Positions 21,908 through 30,199 of a stretch of DNA of 30,364 nucleotides are shown here, piece by piece. The stretch lies in contig UQQZ01000028.1 of the NCBI GenBank assembly GCA_900543305.1, forward strand, positions 1-30,364, in the 5' to 3' direction. The DNA comes from an uncultured Oscillospiraceae bacterium (GTDB taxonomy: Bacteria > Bacillota > Clostridia > Oscillospirales > Acutalibacteraceae). The translations under genes and the position numbers were made by a program. Below the pieces are notes generated by a model that was not told where the DNA came from, ran no database searches, and saw nothing but the letters and a program-made list of their open reading frames with translations. Each line of letters begins with the position of its first letter. The first letter of the stretch is position 1.

Positions 21908-22933
21908 TTACGATTCTTCCTTGGGATGGGGGGAGGGTTTCCCACTGTTTTTTTTCTGGGTAACGTTTGCCAGAGGGTTGGAATTGATGGCTTCTTCCAT
22001 TTGGCTGCTGGAAGTGTGAGTATAGATTTCGGTAGTTCCCAAGTTGGCGTGTCCCAGGATATCTTGGAGTACACGGATGTCTACATTGCCATATCGATAC
22101 ATCAGTGTAGCGGCTGTGTGCCGAAGCTTGTGTACGGAATACCCTGGTCCGCTTAAGCCGATCTTGTCCAAATATTTTTTCACGATAAATTGAACCGTCT
22201 TAGGACTAATCCTAGTTTTGCGGTTGCTGAGGAAGAGGGCGTTCCGGTCAATAACGCCATCTTTGGGACGTACAGCCAAATAGGCATCAATGGCATCGAT
22301 ACAGGCCTGATTTAAGTAGACGATTCTCTCTTTATTGCCTTTGCCCAGGATTCTCAATGTGGAGTTGTTGTGGATTACATCGGTGAGATTGATGGACACC
22401 AGCTCAGAAAGACGCATACCACAGTTTAAAAAGAGAGTTAAAATGCAACGATCCCGTTCTGCATCTGGCCCATCCACCGCGTTGAGAAGTTCGATACTTT
22501 GTTCGAGCGACAAAAAATGGGGAAGGGCTTTTTTGGATTTAGGAGGAGTCAGATTTTCCGTAGGATTTTCCGCAAGCAGTTTTTCATGAACGGTAAGGTA
22601 TTTGAAGAAAGATTTTAAGGAAGAGGATTTTCGTTGACGGGTAGAACTCATGTTGTTACGTTCATCGGCTACGAAATTCATGAATTCAAAGATATCGATG
22701 GTCTTGATCCCACGAATAAAATCCAAATCGATATCCTTGACGGAAATATCGGATAGCGCAGTTTGATCCAGTTGCTCGGGGTTGAGCTGTCGGCCTTTGA
22801 GATAGCGAAAAAAAGTCCGGAGATCCATACAGTATTCATTTACGGTTTTTAGAGATAATCCTCGGATATTGCGTAAATAAAGAGCATATTGCTGGACAAT
22901 CTCGGGCATTTCATCCTTGATGGAAAAACTCAT
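21908..22933 (-). CDS. Second tyrosine recombinase, XerC-like
   Basis: A 341-aa tyrosine recombinase. The core-binding domain spans roughly residues 1-125 and is longer than in XerD, with an acidic insert (QTALSDISVKDIDLDFIRG). The catalytic domain has LNCGMRLSELVSI (Arg), the LGKGNKERIVYL hairpin (Lys), YSVHKLRHTAATLM (His, Arg), LGHANLGTTEIYTH (His and nucleophilic Tyr), all intact. The C-terminus adds about 30 charged residues. It runs in the same direction as radA and cwlD. The ribosome binding site GGGGAG lies 14 bases from the ATG, slightly far. It could be the XerC partner of the neighbour, or a recombinase acting on its own site; see the palindrome just upstream. Confidence 0.88.
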   Translation of the reverse strand: MSFSIKDEMPEIVQQYALYLRNIRGLSLKTVNEYCMDLRTFFRYLKGRQLNPEQLDQTALSDISVKDIDLDFIRGIKTIDIFEFMNFVADERNNMSSTRQRKSSSLKSFFKYLTVHEKLLAENPTENLTPPKSKKALPHFLSLEQSIELLNAVDGPDAERDRCILTLFLNCGMRLSELVSINLTDVIHNNSTLRILGKGNKERIVYLNQACIDAIDAYLAVRPKDGVIDRNALFLSNRKTRISPKTVQFIVKKYLDKIGLSGPGYSVHKLRHTAATLMYRYGNVDIRVLQDILGHANLGTTEIYTHTSSSQMEEAINSNPLANVTQKKNSGKPSPHPKEES

Positions 22934-22955
22934 AATTCTGGTAACGCCTCCCCTG

Positions 22956-22985
22956 AATTATACAAAATATTCATTTTGTATAATT
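22956..22985. repeat. Perfect 13-bp inverted repeat upstream of the minus-strand recombinase
   Basis: AATTATACAAAAT at 22956-22968, four-base centre ATTC, and ATTTTGTATAATT at 22973-22985. Each arm contains TGTATAAT, an extended -10 element, one on each strand. The minus-strand one could be the promoter of the recombinase gene 22 bases away. It also fits an 11/6/11 recombination-site layout. No T-run outside it suggests a terminator. Confidence 0.8.
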
Positions 22986-23000
22986 ATATCTATTTTTGGA

Positions 23001-23033
23001 GGAACCCTCTTTTTTAGAGAAGGTTCCCTTCTA
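23001..23033. repeat. Hairpin between radA and the recombinase gene
   Basis: GGAACCCTCTTTTTTAGAG and AAGGTTCC form a stem of GGAACC/GGTTCC with an inner CTCT/AGAG pairing. No clean T-tract follows on either strand, so it is a weak candidate for the radA terminator. Confidence 0.45.
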
Positions 23034-23038
23034 GAAAC

Positions 23039-24409
23039 TCAAATAGCAGCTTCAAAAGCTTCTCGAATATTTTTGGCTCCGATGACCTGGATTGTTCTTC
23101 CTTGAGGCAGGACAATATTTTTCAATCCATGGTGCGGCATGACACAACGGGTAAATCCCAACCGAGCCGCTTCTGCAATTCGCAACTCTCCATGGCTGAC
23201 GCTGCGGAGTTCTCCAGCCAGTCCAATTTCTCCAAAAACCACTGTGTCTTCACGGACGGGCGTATCCTTTAAACTGGAAATCAATGAAAGCGCAACCGCT
23301 AAATCGGCGGAAGGTTCATAAAGCCGAAGTCCGCCCACCACATTGATGTATGCATCTAAGTTGGAAAAATAATAGCCGGCTCTTTTTTCCAGTACGGCAA
23401 GGATCAGGGCCATCCTATTATAATCAAACCCTGTTGCCATTCTTCGAGGTGTTCCGTAACCTGAAGTGGTTGCCAATCCCTGGATTTCAGCCAAAATTGG
23501 CCTTGTCCCCTCCATTACGGCGGTAACACATGTTCCCGAAACGTCCTTCGGCCTTCCGGAGAGCATGGCTTGAGAAGGATTCTCCACCTGTCGCAAGCCG
23601 TGGTCTCCCATATCGAACACACCGATTTCGTTGGTGGAGCCGTAGCGGTTTTTGGCAGCTCTAAGGATACGGTACGTCATTTGCCGGTCGCCTTCAAAGT
23701 AGAGCACCGCATCTACAATATGTTCCAGAACTTTGGGGCCTGCTATGGCGCCATCTTTGTTCACATGACCCACTACTAGAATGGGAATGTCCAAGGATTT
23801 TGCGCAGCGCATCAGCGCATTGGTACATTCCCGCACTTGGGTAATGCTTCCTGGAGAGGAATTCAAATCCGTGTGATTCATCGTTTGGATGGAATCGATC
23901 ATGACCAAATCTGGCTGTTCAGAGCGGATCTCTTCCAGGACATATTGGATATCGGTTTCAGTGAGGATCAACAAATTGGAACTTTGTACACCCAGCCGGG
24001 CAGCGCGCAGCTTGATTTGCCGTGCGGATTCTTCGCCTGAAACATAAAGGACTCGGAGTGTTTGCCCAAGGTATTCACAGATCTGTAAAAGCATGGTGGA
24101 CTTGCCAATACCGGGATCACCGCTGATCAGAATCAGAGATCCCTTGACGATTCCCCCACCCAAGACACGATCCAGTTCTGAGAGGCCGGTGTGGTACCGG
24201 AATTCCTCCTGGGTACTGATTTCGTTGATGGGCGTAGGCCGGGACGGGGCCCTATGGGAGGTGCTGCTGTTTTTAGTGGGGGAACTGGATTCTTTCAATA
24301 CCTCTTCCATGGTATTCCATTCCCCGCAACTGGGGCATTTTCCAGTCCATTTTGAGGACTCAAACCCGCATTGGCTGCATTGATAGATCCATTTGCTTTT
24401 GGAAGCCAT
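23039..24409 (-). CDS. radA: DNA repair protein RadA (Sms)
   Basis: A RecA-like hexameric helicase that supports homologous recombination by branch migration. The 456-aa protein starts with a C4 zinc finger (CSQCGFESSKWTGKCPSCG). The ATPase domain has Walker A GDPGIGKST, the RadA-specific KNRYG motif (KNRFG in most), and a Lon-protease-like C-terminal domain (YINVVGGLRLYEPSADLAVAL). Length is normal. GGGGAGAA precedes the ATG, and an extended -10 promoter lies upstream. Located between cwlD and a recombinase in the same orientation. Confidence 0.96.
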   Translation of the reverse strand: MASKSKWIYQCSQCGFESSKWTGKCPSCGEWNTMEEVLKESSSPTKNSSTSHRAPSRPTPINEISTQEEFRYHTGLSELDRVLGGGIVKGSLILISGDPGIGKSTMLLQICEYLGQTLRVLYVSGEESARQIKLRAARLGVQSSNLLILTETDIQYVLEEIRSEQPDLVMIDSIQTMNHTDLNSSPGSITQVRECTNALMRCAKSLDIPILVVGHVNKDGAIAGPKVLEHIVDAVLYFEGDRQMTYRILRAAKNRYGSTNEIGVFDMGDHGLRQVENPSQAMLSGRPKDVSGTCVTAVMEGTRPILAEIQGLATTSGYGTPRRMATGFDYNRMALILAVLEKRAGYYFSNLDAYINVVGGLRLYEPSADLAVALSLISSLKDTPVREDTVVFGEIGLAGELRSVSHGELRIAEAARLGFTRCVMPHHGLKNIVLPQGRTIQVIGAKNIREAFEAAI

Positions 24410-24446
24410 GGTACAATTCTCCCCTGTCTCTTTGATGGTTTCTTTT

Positions 24447-24455
24447 ATTATACCA
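24447..24455 (-). promoter_or_regulatory. Extended -10 promoter for radA
   Basis: On the minus strand TGGTATAAT forms an extended -10, 38 bases before the radA start. The -35 region is poor. Confidence 0.6.
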
Positions 24456-24480
24456 TAAATGGACGGTTAGCAAAAGCTTT

Positions 24481-25224
24481 TCACGGAGCAGATTGAGCGG
24501 TGTTCTGTTTTTGTTCTAAATAATCCACGATTCCATTGTAGATGGCAGCTGCCATGTCTTTTTGATATTGTGGTTGACTGAGAGATCGTGCTTCCTCCGG
24601 GTTAGAGAGAAAGCCGCATTCCACCAGCACAGCAGGTACGGAAACGTGATTGAGCAGATAGATTTCCTCCCCTGCTTCTTTGTTTTGCCTGGTATTTTCG
24701 GGCTGTAGGGAACCCACAATGCTTTGACGAATGCATTCTGCCAGAGTGGAACTTTCCTCATTATTTCCCGAATAAAACATTTGGGCCCCACTGTATTGGC
24801 TTTCGCCGAAGAAGTTTTGATGGATGCTGATCAAAAGACACTCTCCTGTTTCTTCCACCAGCTGCGCACGTCGTTTGGTATCGGACCGCTTCCTTTCTGC
24901 CACTGTGGAAAGAGAGGGATCTCCTACGGAATAATCTCCATCCCGAACCAAGATGACAGGAAACTGATTGGCTTTCAATGCTTCTGCCAAGTTTAGAGCA
25001 ATGGCCAGATTAATGTCCTTTTCCACCAGCCCATCGATTCCAACCGCTCCCCCGTCTTCTCCACCATGCCCCGCATCAATGATGATGGTAGTTTTCTTCT
25101 CGAAAAAATCCGCATGAAAGGCGACAATTCCAAAAGCTTCCATGGTCTGGATTCCAAAAAAAGCCAGAGAAGTGCAAAATAGAACCCAGAAGACGATCTT
25201 TTCTTTGATGCGGCTTTTTTTCAT
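24481..25224 (-). CDS. cwlD: N-acetylmuramoyl-L-alanine amidase, CwlD-like
   Basis: An Amidase_3 enzyme; CwlD removes peptide side chains so that spore-cortex muramic delta-lactam can form. The 247-aa protein has an N-terminal basic segment and one transmembrane helix or uncleaved signal at about 9-28. DAGHGGEDGGA follows with His53, VEKD with Glu68, ISIHQN with His135 (zinc ligands) and the catalytic Glu202 in LVECGFLSN. Length and single catalytic domain without cell-wall repeats fit CwlD rather than autolytic LytC types. In a genome with several spore genes nearby, a cortex role is likely but inferred. Confidence 0.87.
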   Translation of the reverse strand: MKKSRIKEKIVFWVLFCTSLAFFGIQTMEAFGIVAFHADFFEKKTTIIIDAGHGGEDGGAVGIDGLVEKDINLAIALNLAEALKANQFPVILVRDGDYSVGDPSLSTVAERKRSDTKRRAQLVEETGECLLISIHQNFFGESQYSGAQMFYSGNNEESSTLAECIRQSIVGSLQPENTRQNKEAGEEIYLLNHVSVPAVLVECGFLSNPEEARSLSQPQYQKDMAAAIYNGIVDYLEQKQNTAQSAP

Positions 25225-25280
25225 AAGAATCCCCCCTACGTCCAGGCATATGCAGAAACTTTTTCCTCTATTCCCTTTTC

Positions 25281-25309
25281 AATTTAAATGGGTCATGGTA
25301 CAATAACGA
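25281..25309 (+). promoter_or_regulatory. Candidate promoter for metF operon
   Basis: TTTTCA (about 25276-25281), 17-base spacer, TACAAT (about 25299-25304). It leaves a leader of roughly 80 bases before metF containing two small hairpins (CCGG/CCGG and CTGAA/TTCAG). I do not recognise a SAM, SAH, cobalamin or THF riboswitch in it. Confidence 0.45.
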
Positions 25310-25390
25310 ATAAAATAAAATGGCAGCATGGGGACCGGTTTGGCAGAAGTTTTCCGGCTGAACTGGGCTTTCAGAAAGGCGTGATCTTCC

Positions 25391-26254
25391 ATGAAAATTA
25401 AAGAATTGCTCAATCAACCGCAGAAGAAGGTGACCTTTTCCTGCGAGATATTCCCTCCCAAAAAAGACACGGATTTTCCTGGGATTTTCCAGACGGTAGA
25501 CGCAATCCAGGCATTGGGAGTGGATTTTATCAGTGTGACATATGGCGCTGGAGGAAGTACCTCTAAAAAAACGGTGGATGTTGCTTCCTATATACAAAAT
25601 ACCCATCACACGCCGGCTCTGGCTCATCTCACCTGTTGTGATTCCACACGGGAGGAAATTCGCCAGGGGTTGGAAGAAATGAAAGAACGGGGTATTGAAA
25701 ATATTCTGGCTTTGCGGGGAGATCGACCCAAGGATTTTGTTCCGGGACCTTATACTTATGCCATTGATCTAATCCGAGATATCAAAAGCCAGGGTGACTT
25801 TTGCATTGGGGCTGCATGCTATCCAGAAGGCCATGTAGAGTGTGAGCACAAGGAGGATGACATAGCCTACTTAAAAGAAAAAGTGGATGCAGGCTGTGAT
25901 TTTCTCACGACCCAGATGTTTTTTGACAACAATATCTACTACAATTTCCTGTATCGTATTTTGGCAGCAGGGATCCATGTACCGGTGATTCCCGGCATTA
26001 TGCCTGTTATCAACAGTAAGCAGATCAAGCGAAGCTGCGAGTTGTCGGGAACCGTTTTGCCTACCCGATTTAAAGCCATTGCAGACAAGTTCTCCGATGA
26101 CCCTCAGGCCATGGAACAGGCGGGTATTGCCTACGCTACCGAGCAGATTATCGACCTGATCGCCAATGGAGTCAAATATATTCATCTCTATACCATGAAT
26201 CGCCCCAAAACTGCTGGGAAGATCATGGAAAATCTCAGTCACATCTTGCGTTGA
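25391..26254 (+). CDS. metF: 5,10-methylenetetrahydrofolate reductase
   Basis: A flavoprotein that reduces methylene-THF to methyl-THF, the methyl donor for methionine synthase. The 287-aa TIM-barrel protein has the N-terminal FSCEIFPPK with the catalytic Glu19. It also has SVTYGAGGS, the HLTCCDST strand, LALRGDRP, the GAACYPEGHVE flavin segment and FLTTQMFFDN. This is the standard core length of bacterial MetF. GAAAGG lies upstream of ATG 25391. It heads an operon with the MetH reactivation protein and MetH, so all three enzymes for methyl-THF to methionine are made together. Confidence 0.95.
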   Translation: MKIKELLNQPQKKVTFSCEIFPPKKDTDFPGIFQTVDAIQALGVDFISVTYGAGGSTSKKTVDVASYIQNTHHTPALAHLTCCDSTREEIRQGLEEMKERGIENILALRGDRPKDFVPGPYTYAIDLIRDIKSQGDFCIGAACYPEGHVECEHKEDDIAYLKEKVDAGCDFLTTQMFFDNNIYYNFLYRILAAGIHVPVIPGIMPVINSKQIKRSCELSGTVLPTRFKAIADKFSDDPQAMEQAGIAYATEQIIDLIANGVKYIHLYTMNRPKTAGKIMENLSHILR

Positions 26255-26265
26255 AGGTGAAGATT

Positions 26266-26940
26266 ATGGACATTCGGGAAATTCTTCGCTACTTGGGAGT
26301 CCATGGAGAAGATCCTCAGCTACAGGAAATGATTCTTCGAGCAGAAAAGGAAATCCTATCCGCGGCGAACCCAAAGCATATTGCCAAGCGGTTTCCTTTG
26401 CTGGTGAAAGAGAAAGGGGTCACTGTAGGAGGGACTTTTCTTCCTAGTGAGACATTGGCGTCTCATTTAAGAGGATGTGAGGAAGCGTTTCTATTTGCGT
26501 TTACCCTGGGACCTGGGGTGGATACATTGATCAGGCGGTATGAATTGATGGAGATGCCAATGGTGCCAGTATTGCAGGCATGTGCTGCCGCATATACGGA
26601 AGAATGCGCAGATTCTGCTCAGGAAGAATTGGAGCGTTACGCAGAAAAACGAGGGCTTTATCTCCGTCCTCGTTATAGCCCGGGATACGGGGATTTTTCT
26701 TTGACTAGTCAACAGTTCTTCTTCGATGCTTTGAGAATTTCCAAAGAAATCGGGGTAACTTTGACGGATAGCTGTTTAATGTTGCCCATGAAGTCCATAA
26801 CCGCCATTGTGGGCCTTTCCCCTGACCCTTCCTTGTGCCATGTGGGCAAATGTATGACTTGTTCCATGGAACAATGTCCCTTTCGGAAGGCAGAGAAAAA
26901 GGAATCCCCATGTTGCAGAGAGGAAAAGGGAAGAAAATGA
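26266..26940 (+). CDS. Stand-alone methionine synthase reactivation-domain protein
   Basis: A 224-aa protein resembling the C-terminal AdoMet-binding activation domain of cobalamin-dependent methionine synthase. It has the RPRYSPGYGDFSLTSQ motif (RxSxGYG in the family, which binds AdoMet), preceded by the helix EECADSAQEELE, and the LTDSCLMLPMKSITAIVGL segment. A C-terminal Cys-rich tail (CHVGKCMTCSMEQCPF, then PCCREE) is extra and may bind metal. ATG 26266 follows AAGGTGAAG; TTG 26251 upstream is less likely. The stop overlaps the metH start as ATGA, indicating coupled synthesis. In E. coli the same domain is fused to MetH; here it is separate, as in many Clostridia. Confidence 0.9.
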   Translation: MDIREILRYLGVHGEDPQLQEMILRAEKEILSAANPKHIAKRFPLLVKEKGVTVGGTFLPSETLASHLRGCEEAFLFAFTLGPGVDTLIRRYELMEMPMVPVLQACAAAYTEECADSAQEELERYAEKRGLYLRPRYSPGYGDFSLTSQQFFFDALRISKEIGVTLTDSCLMLPMKSITAIVGLSPDPSLCHVGKCMTCSMEQCPFRKAEKKESPCCREEKGRK

Positions 26941-29321
26941 AAAACTTATTGGATCTTTTGGGAAAACAGGTGCTATTTTTTGATGGGGCTATGGGGACCA
27001 CACTGCAAGCTTTAGGTTTACAGCCTGGAGAATTGCCTGAGCTGTGGAATCTAACCCATAGAGAAGAAATCTGCCAAATTCATCGGAACTATTTAAAGGC
27101 AGGAGCCCATTTTTTGAAGGCGAATACCTTTGGAGCCAACAGGTTTAAATTGGAAGGAACGGGCCATTCGGTACACGAGGTGGTTTCTTTAGGAGTACAG
27201 ATTGCACAGGAGGCCGCACAGGAAAGTGGAGCTGTATTTTTAGATCTGGGTCCCACGGGCAAGCTGCTGCGTCCCCTGGGAGAATTGGAGTTTGAGGATG
27301 CTGTTTCCGTATTTCAGGAGATGGTACAGGCAGGTGTGGACGCAGGAGCTGATGCGGTTCTCATCGAGACCATGAGCGATATCTATGAAACAAAAGCTGC
27401 CTTATTGGCTGTGAAAGAAACCTGTTCGCTGCCGGTGTTCGTGACCATGACCTTTGACGAAGATGGTAAGCTGTTGACCGGTGGTGACCTGATGGTTGCG
27501 GCTGCTGTCCTGGAAGGATTGGGCGCAGATGCAATTGGTCTCAATTGCGGATTGGGACCCCAACAGATGGCTGGGCTACTATCCAAATTGCGCACCTATA
27601 CAGGACTCCCACTGGTAGTTAATCCCAATGCCGGACTTCCCGTGGAGCGAGACGGGAAAACCTGTTACGACGTTGGACCGGAAGAATTTGCTCGCTGGAT
27701 GAGTGAGATCGTACAACATGGTGCATGGGTTGTAGGCGGTTGTTGTGGCACAACACCGGAGCATATCCGGAAAACGGTGGAGGCCTGTGCAGCCCTTCCT
27801 TGTCAACCTTTGCCTCAGGTGGAACATACTGTGATTACCTCTGGAATCCAGTGGGTGGAATTTGGAAACCGCCCGATTTTAATTGGGGAACGGATCAATC
27901 CCACGGGAAAACCCAAATTCAAACAGGCCCTTAGGGACCACGATATTCCCTATCTCTTGCGGGAAGGAATCGCCCAGCAGGATGCGGGAGCCCACGTGCT
28001 GGACGTCAATGTGGGATTGCCTGAAATTGATGAACCTGCGCTCATGTGCGAGGCGATTCAGGAGTTGCAATCAGTTTCTCCTCTTCCCCTTCAGATCGAT
28101 ACTTCCGATCCGGTCACTATGGAACGGGCCATGCGGCTTTATAACGGAAAACCACTGGTCAACTCTGTAACGGCAAAGACTGCCTCCATGGAGGCAATTT
28201 TTCCTCTGGTGAAGAAATATGGCGGAGTGGTGATCGGTTTAACCATTACCGAAGAAGGAATCCCCGAAACAGCCCAAGGGAGATTCCAAGCAGCACGGAA
28301 AATCGTGGAGACGGCCCAAAGATATGGAATATCCCGTCGGGATATTATCATTGATCCGCTGACGATGGCAGTCAGTGCGGGGCAGGATGCGGCTGTTGTT
28401 ACTCTGGAGGCTCTAGAACGGGTTCAAAAGGAGTTAGGGGTAAAAACCTCTTTGGGCGTATCTAATGTGTCTTTTGGACTTCCTCAACGGGAAAACATCA
28501 CCTCTGCCTTTTTCCTGATGGCTCTGGAACGAGGACTGGATGCTGCCATTATGAATCCAAAGTCGGAGCAGATGATGCGTACCTATCGTTCCTATTGCGC
28601 GTTGGCTGGGTGGGACGAGAATTGTATGGAATATATTGCTGCATACGGTCAGGATCCAACAGCGTCTTCTCATTCTGTGAAATCACAAGAAACGTTTTCA
28701 CTCAGGGAAGCCATCGAAAAAGGTTTGAAGGATGCTGCCCACCAAGCAGCGGAAGCGGCCCTTTCCACTAGAACAGGGCTGGAACTGATCAATGAAGAAA
28801 TTGTGCCTGCACTGGATGCCGTGGGGGATCGGTTTGAGAAGAAAACTTTGTTCTTGCCGCAGCTTCTCATGAGTGCCGATGCAGCCAAAGCGGCGTTTGA
28901 GGTGATCAAATCCCATTTACAGGGTGGAGAAGAGAACACAAAGCGAAGCCGTTTGACCATCGTAATTGCCACAGTGAAGGGCGATGTACACGATATTGGT
29001 AAGAATATTGTGAAGGTACTCCTTGAAAATTACGGTTTTCGAGTGATCGATCTGGGCAAAGATGTACCGCCGGAAACGGTATTGGAAACGGCGCAAAAAG
29101 AAGGCGCCGGGCTCGTTGGCCTCAGCGCCTTGATGACAACTACAGTGGTTCACATGAAAGATACCATTCAACTTTTGCGGCAAGCACTTCCCGCCTGTAA
29201 GATCATGGTAGGAGGCGCTGTGTTGACTCAGGAATATGCAGACAGCATCGGAGCGGATTTCTACGGAAAGGATGCCATGGCTTCAGTCCGGTACGCTACC
29301 GAATTGGCAGATTCCCTTTAA
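26937..29321 (+). CDS. metH: Cobalamin-dependent methionine synthase without activation domain
   Basis: Transfers a methyl group from methyl-THF via cobalamin to homocysteine. The 794-aa protein has a homocysteine domain (residues 1-300) with the zinc cysteines Cys204 (GLNCG) and Cys269-Cys270 (GGCCGTT). A pterin-binding domain (about 320-590) begins with IGERINPTGK. The helical cap and the cobalamin-binding domain contain DVHDIGKN (His685, the axial ligand). The protein ends soon after the B12 domain. E. coli MetH (about 1,227 aa) continues into the activation domain; here that part is the preceding gene. I chose ATG 26937, which overlaps the upstream stop and gives the normal N-terminus. 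It ends three bases from the stop of the opposing gene. Confidence 0.95.
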   Translation: MKNLLDLLGKQVLFFDGAMGTTLQALGLQPGELPELWNLTHREEICQIHRNYLKAGAHFLKANTFGANRFKLEGTGHSVHEVVSLGVQIAQEAAQESGAVFLDLGPTGKLLRPLGELEFEDAVSVFQEMVQAGVDAGADAVLIETMSDIYETKAALLAVKETCSLPVFVTMTFDEDGKLLTGGDLMVAAAVLEGLGADAIGLNCGLGPQQMAGLLSKLRTYTGLPLVVNPNAGLPVERDGKTCYDVGPEEFARWMSEIVQHGAWVVGGCCGTTPEHIRKTVEACAALPCQPLPQVEHTVITSGIQWVEFGNRPILIGERINPTGKPKFKQALRDHDIPYLLREGIAQQDAGAHVLDVNVGLPEIDEPALMCEAIQELQSVSPLPLQIDTSDPVTMERAMRLYNGKPLVNSVTAKTASMEAIFPLVKKYGGVVIGLTITEEGIPETAQGRFQAARKIVETAQRYGISRRDIIIDPLTMAVSAGQDAAVVTLEALERVQKELGVKTSLGVSNVSFGLPQRENITSAFFLMALERGLDAAIMNPKSEQMMRTYRSYCALAGWDENCMEYIAAYGQDPTASSHSVKSQETFSLREAIEKGLKDAAHQAAEAALSTRTGLELINEEIVPALDAVGDRFEKKTLFLPQLLMSADAAKAAFEVIKSHLQGGEENTKRSRLTIVIATVKGDVHDIGKNIVKVLLENYGFRVIDLGKDVPPETVLETAQKEGAGLVGLSALMTTTVVHMKDTIQLLRQALPACKIMVGGAVLTQEYADSIGADFYGKDAMASVRYATELADSL

Positions 29322-29324
29322 AAC

Positions 29325-30104
29325 TTAATACCAATCTCCTGGGATCGCTTCCTCGCTGAGAAAAAGATTCGGTTCTTTTTGCAGTAGCTGGGAGGCGATC
29401 CCGTTCATTTTTCGAGCATTTCCCAGAATACAGAGGGCATCTCCAAATTTTCCGTAGCGGATAGCACCCAGGCGACGGAAAGGCTCTTCCAGTTTTCCAT
29501 AATTTTCGGAGACATCGTCTCGTGCTTCACAGTGGTGGCGGTGCATATCCACATGGTATTTTTCCCCATCCCGGCCTATCAGAGTCATGGGTGTAGTCCA
29601 GGTGCTGACCCGGTCCGGAACCTGGTTCCATTCTTCTACTCCGTGGATAAACGTGTTAGATCGCAGGGTGCATCCCAAAAAGAGAATATCTGCATCCCGA
29701 TCCAGCAATTTTCCCCAACAGCCCGCTCTGGGCAGCGGGGAGTCCATTTTTTCTTCGCCAGACACATACGTTTCGGCATCTTCGCCATAGGCTGCCACAG
29801 AGTGCGTAGGATGGAGGGATCGCACAACGCCCGGACGCTGTCGAAACAACTCCGAGAGAATTCCCACACAGGAAGGCTGAATGCGGGAATCAAATACATT
29901 TGTTTCCTTGCCAATCTTGTTCCAAGTGTGAGTAGGGAAAATCAACAGGCCATCTTTCATGTACTCCATCCACGCATCCAGAACTGTGTCCGCGCCATCT
30001 TCCACAGGGCCAATCGCTTTCATGGAAGAATGAATCAAGATGGTTCCTTCCGGATGAATTCCCAAGGACGTAATATCCCGAAGCAGGTCTTCTTTTCGAT
30101 GCAT
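29325..30104 (-). CDS. Aminoglycoside N(3)-acetyltransferase family protein
   Basis: A 259-aa member of the AAC(3)/Antibiotic_NAT family, which uses acetyl-CoA to acetylate the 3-amino group of 2-deoxystreptamine antibiotics. B. subtilis YokD is a relative. Visible family features are the N-terminal GTILIHSSMKAIG, LLIFPTHTWN, SLHPTHSVAAYG with the conserved His of the active site, SPLPRAGCWGKL and the ILFLGCTLRSNTFIHGVEE segment. The ATG at 30104 follows GAGGAG; an upstream in-frame start at 30137 lies within the promoter region and is unlikely. Whether it confers resistance or acts on a native substrate cannot be told from sequence. It is convergent with metH. Confidence 0.85.
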   Translation of the reverse strand: MHRKEDLLRDITSLGIHPEGTILIHSSMKAIGPVEDGADTVLDAWMEYMKDGLLIFPTHTWNKIGKETNVFDSRIQPSCVGILSELFRQRPGVVRSLHPTHSVAAYGEDAETYVSGEEKMDSPLPRAGCWGKLLDRDADILFLGCTLRSNTFIHGVEEWNQVPDRVSTWTTPMTLIGRDGEKYHVDMHRHHCEARDDVSENYGKLEEPFRRLGAIRYGKFGDALCILGNARKMNGIASQLLQKEPNLFLSEEAIPGDWY

Positions 30105-30135
30105 AAGTAACACTCCTCTCCCCAATGGTATCTTC

Positions 30136-30164
30136 ATTATACAGGGTGAGAGAAAAAAAGCAAG
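30136..30164 (-). promoter_or_regulatory. Promoter for the AAC(3)-family gene
   Basis: On the minus strand TTGCTT, a 17-base spacer, and TATAAT (complement at 30136-30141), preceded by TG for an extended -10 (TGTATAAT). It lies about 32 bases before the start codon. Confidence 0.6.
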
Positions 30165-30199
30165 AAAAAAATTCCGGTTGAAATCAACCGGAACTTTTT
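30163..30199. terminator. Terminator downstream of tRNA-Cys
   Basis: TTCCGGTTGA...TCAACCGGAA stem flanked by A-tract and T-tract. On the minus strand it directly follows tRNA-Cys, so it should end the tRNA transcript and shield the AAC(3)-family gene from read-through. Confidence 0.88.

Noticed and set aside
25230..25270. Possible sigma-E or sigma-G promoter before cwlD (GAATAGA and CATATGCC on the minus strand)
   Set aside because: The -10 matches only about five of eight positions and the -35 is poor, so I do not call it although cwlD is sporulation-controlled elsewhere.
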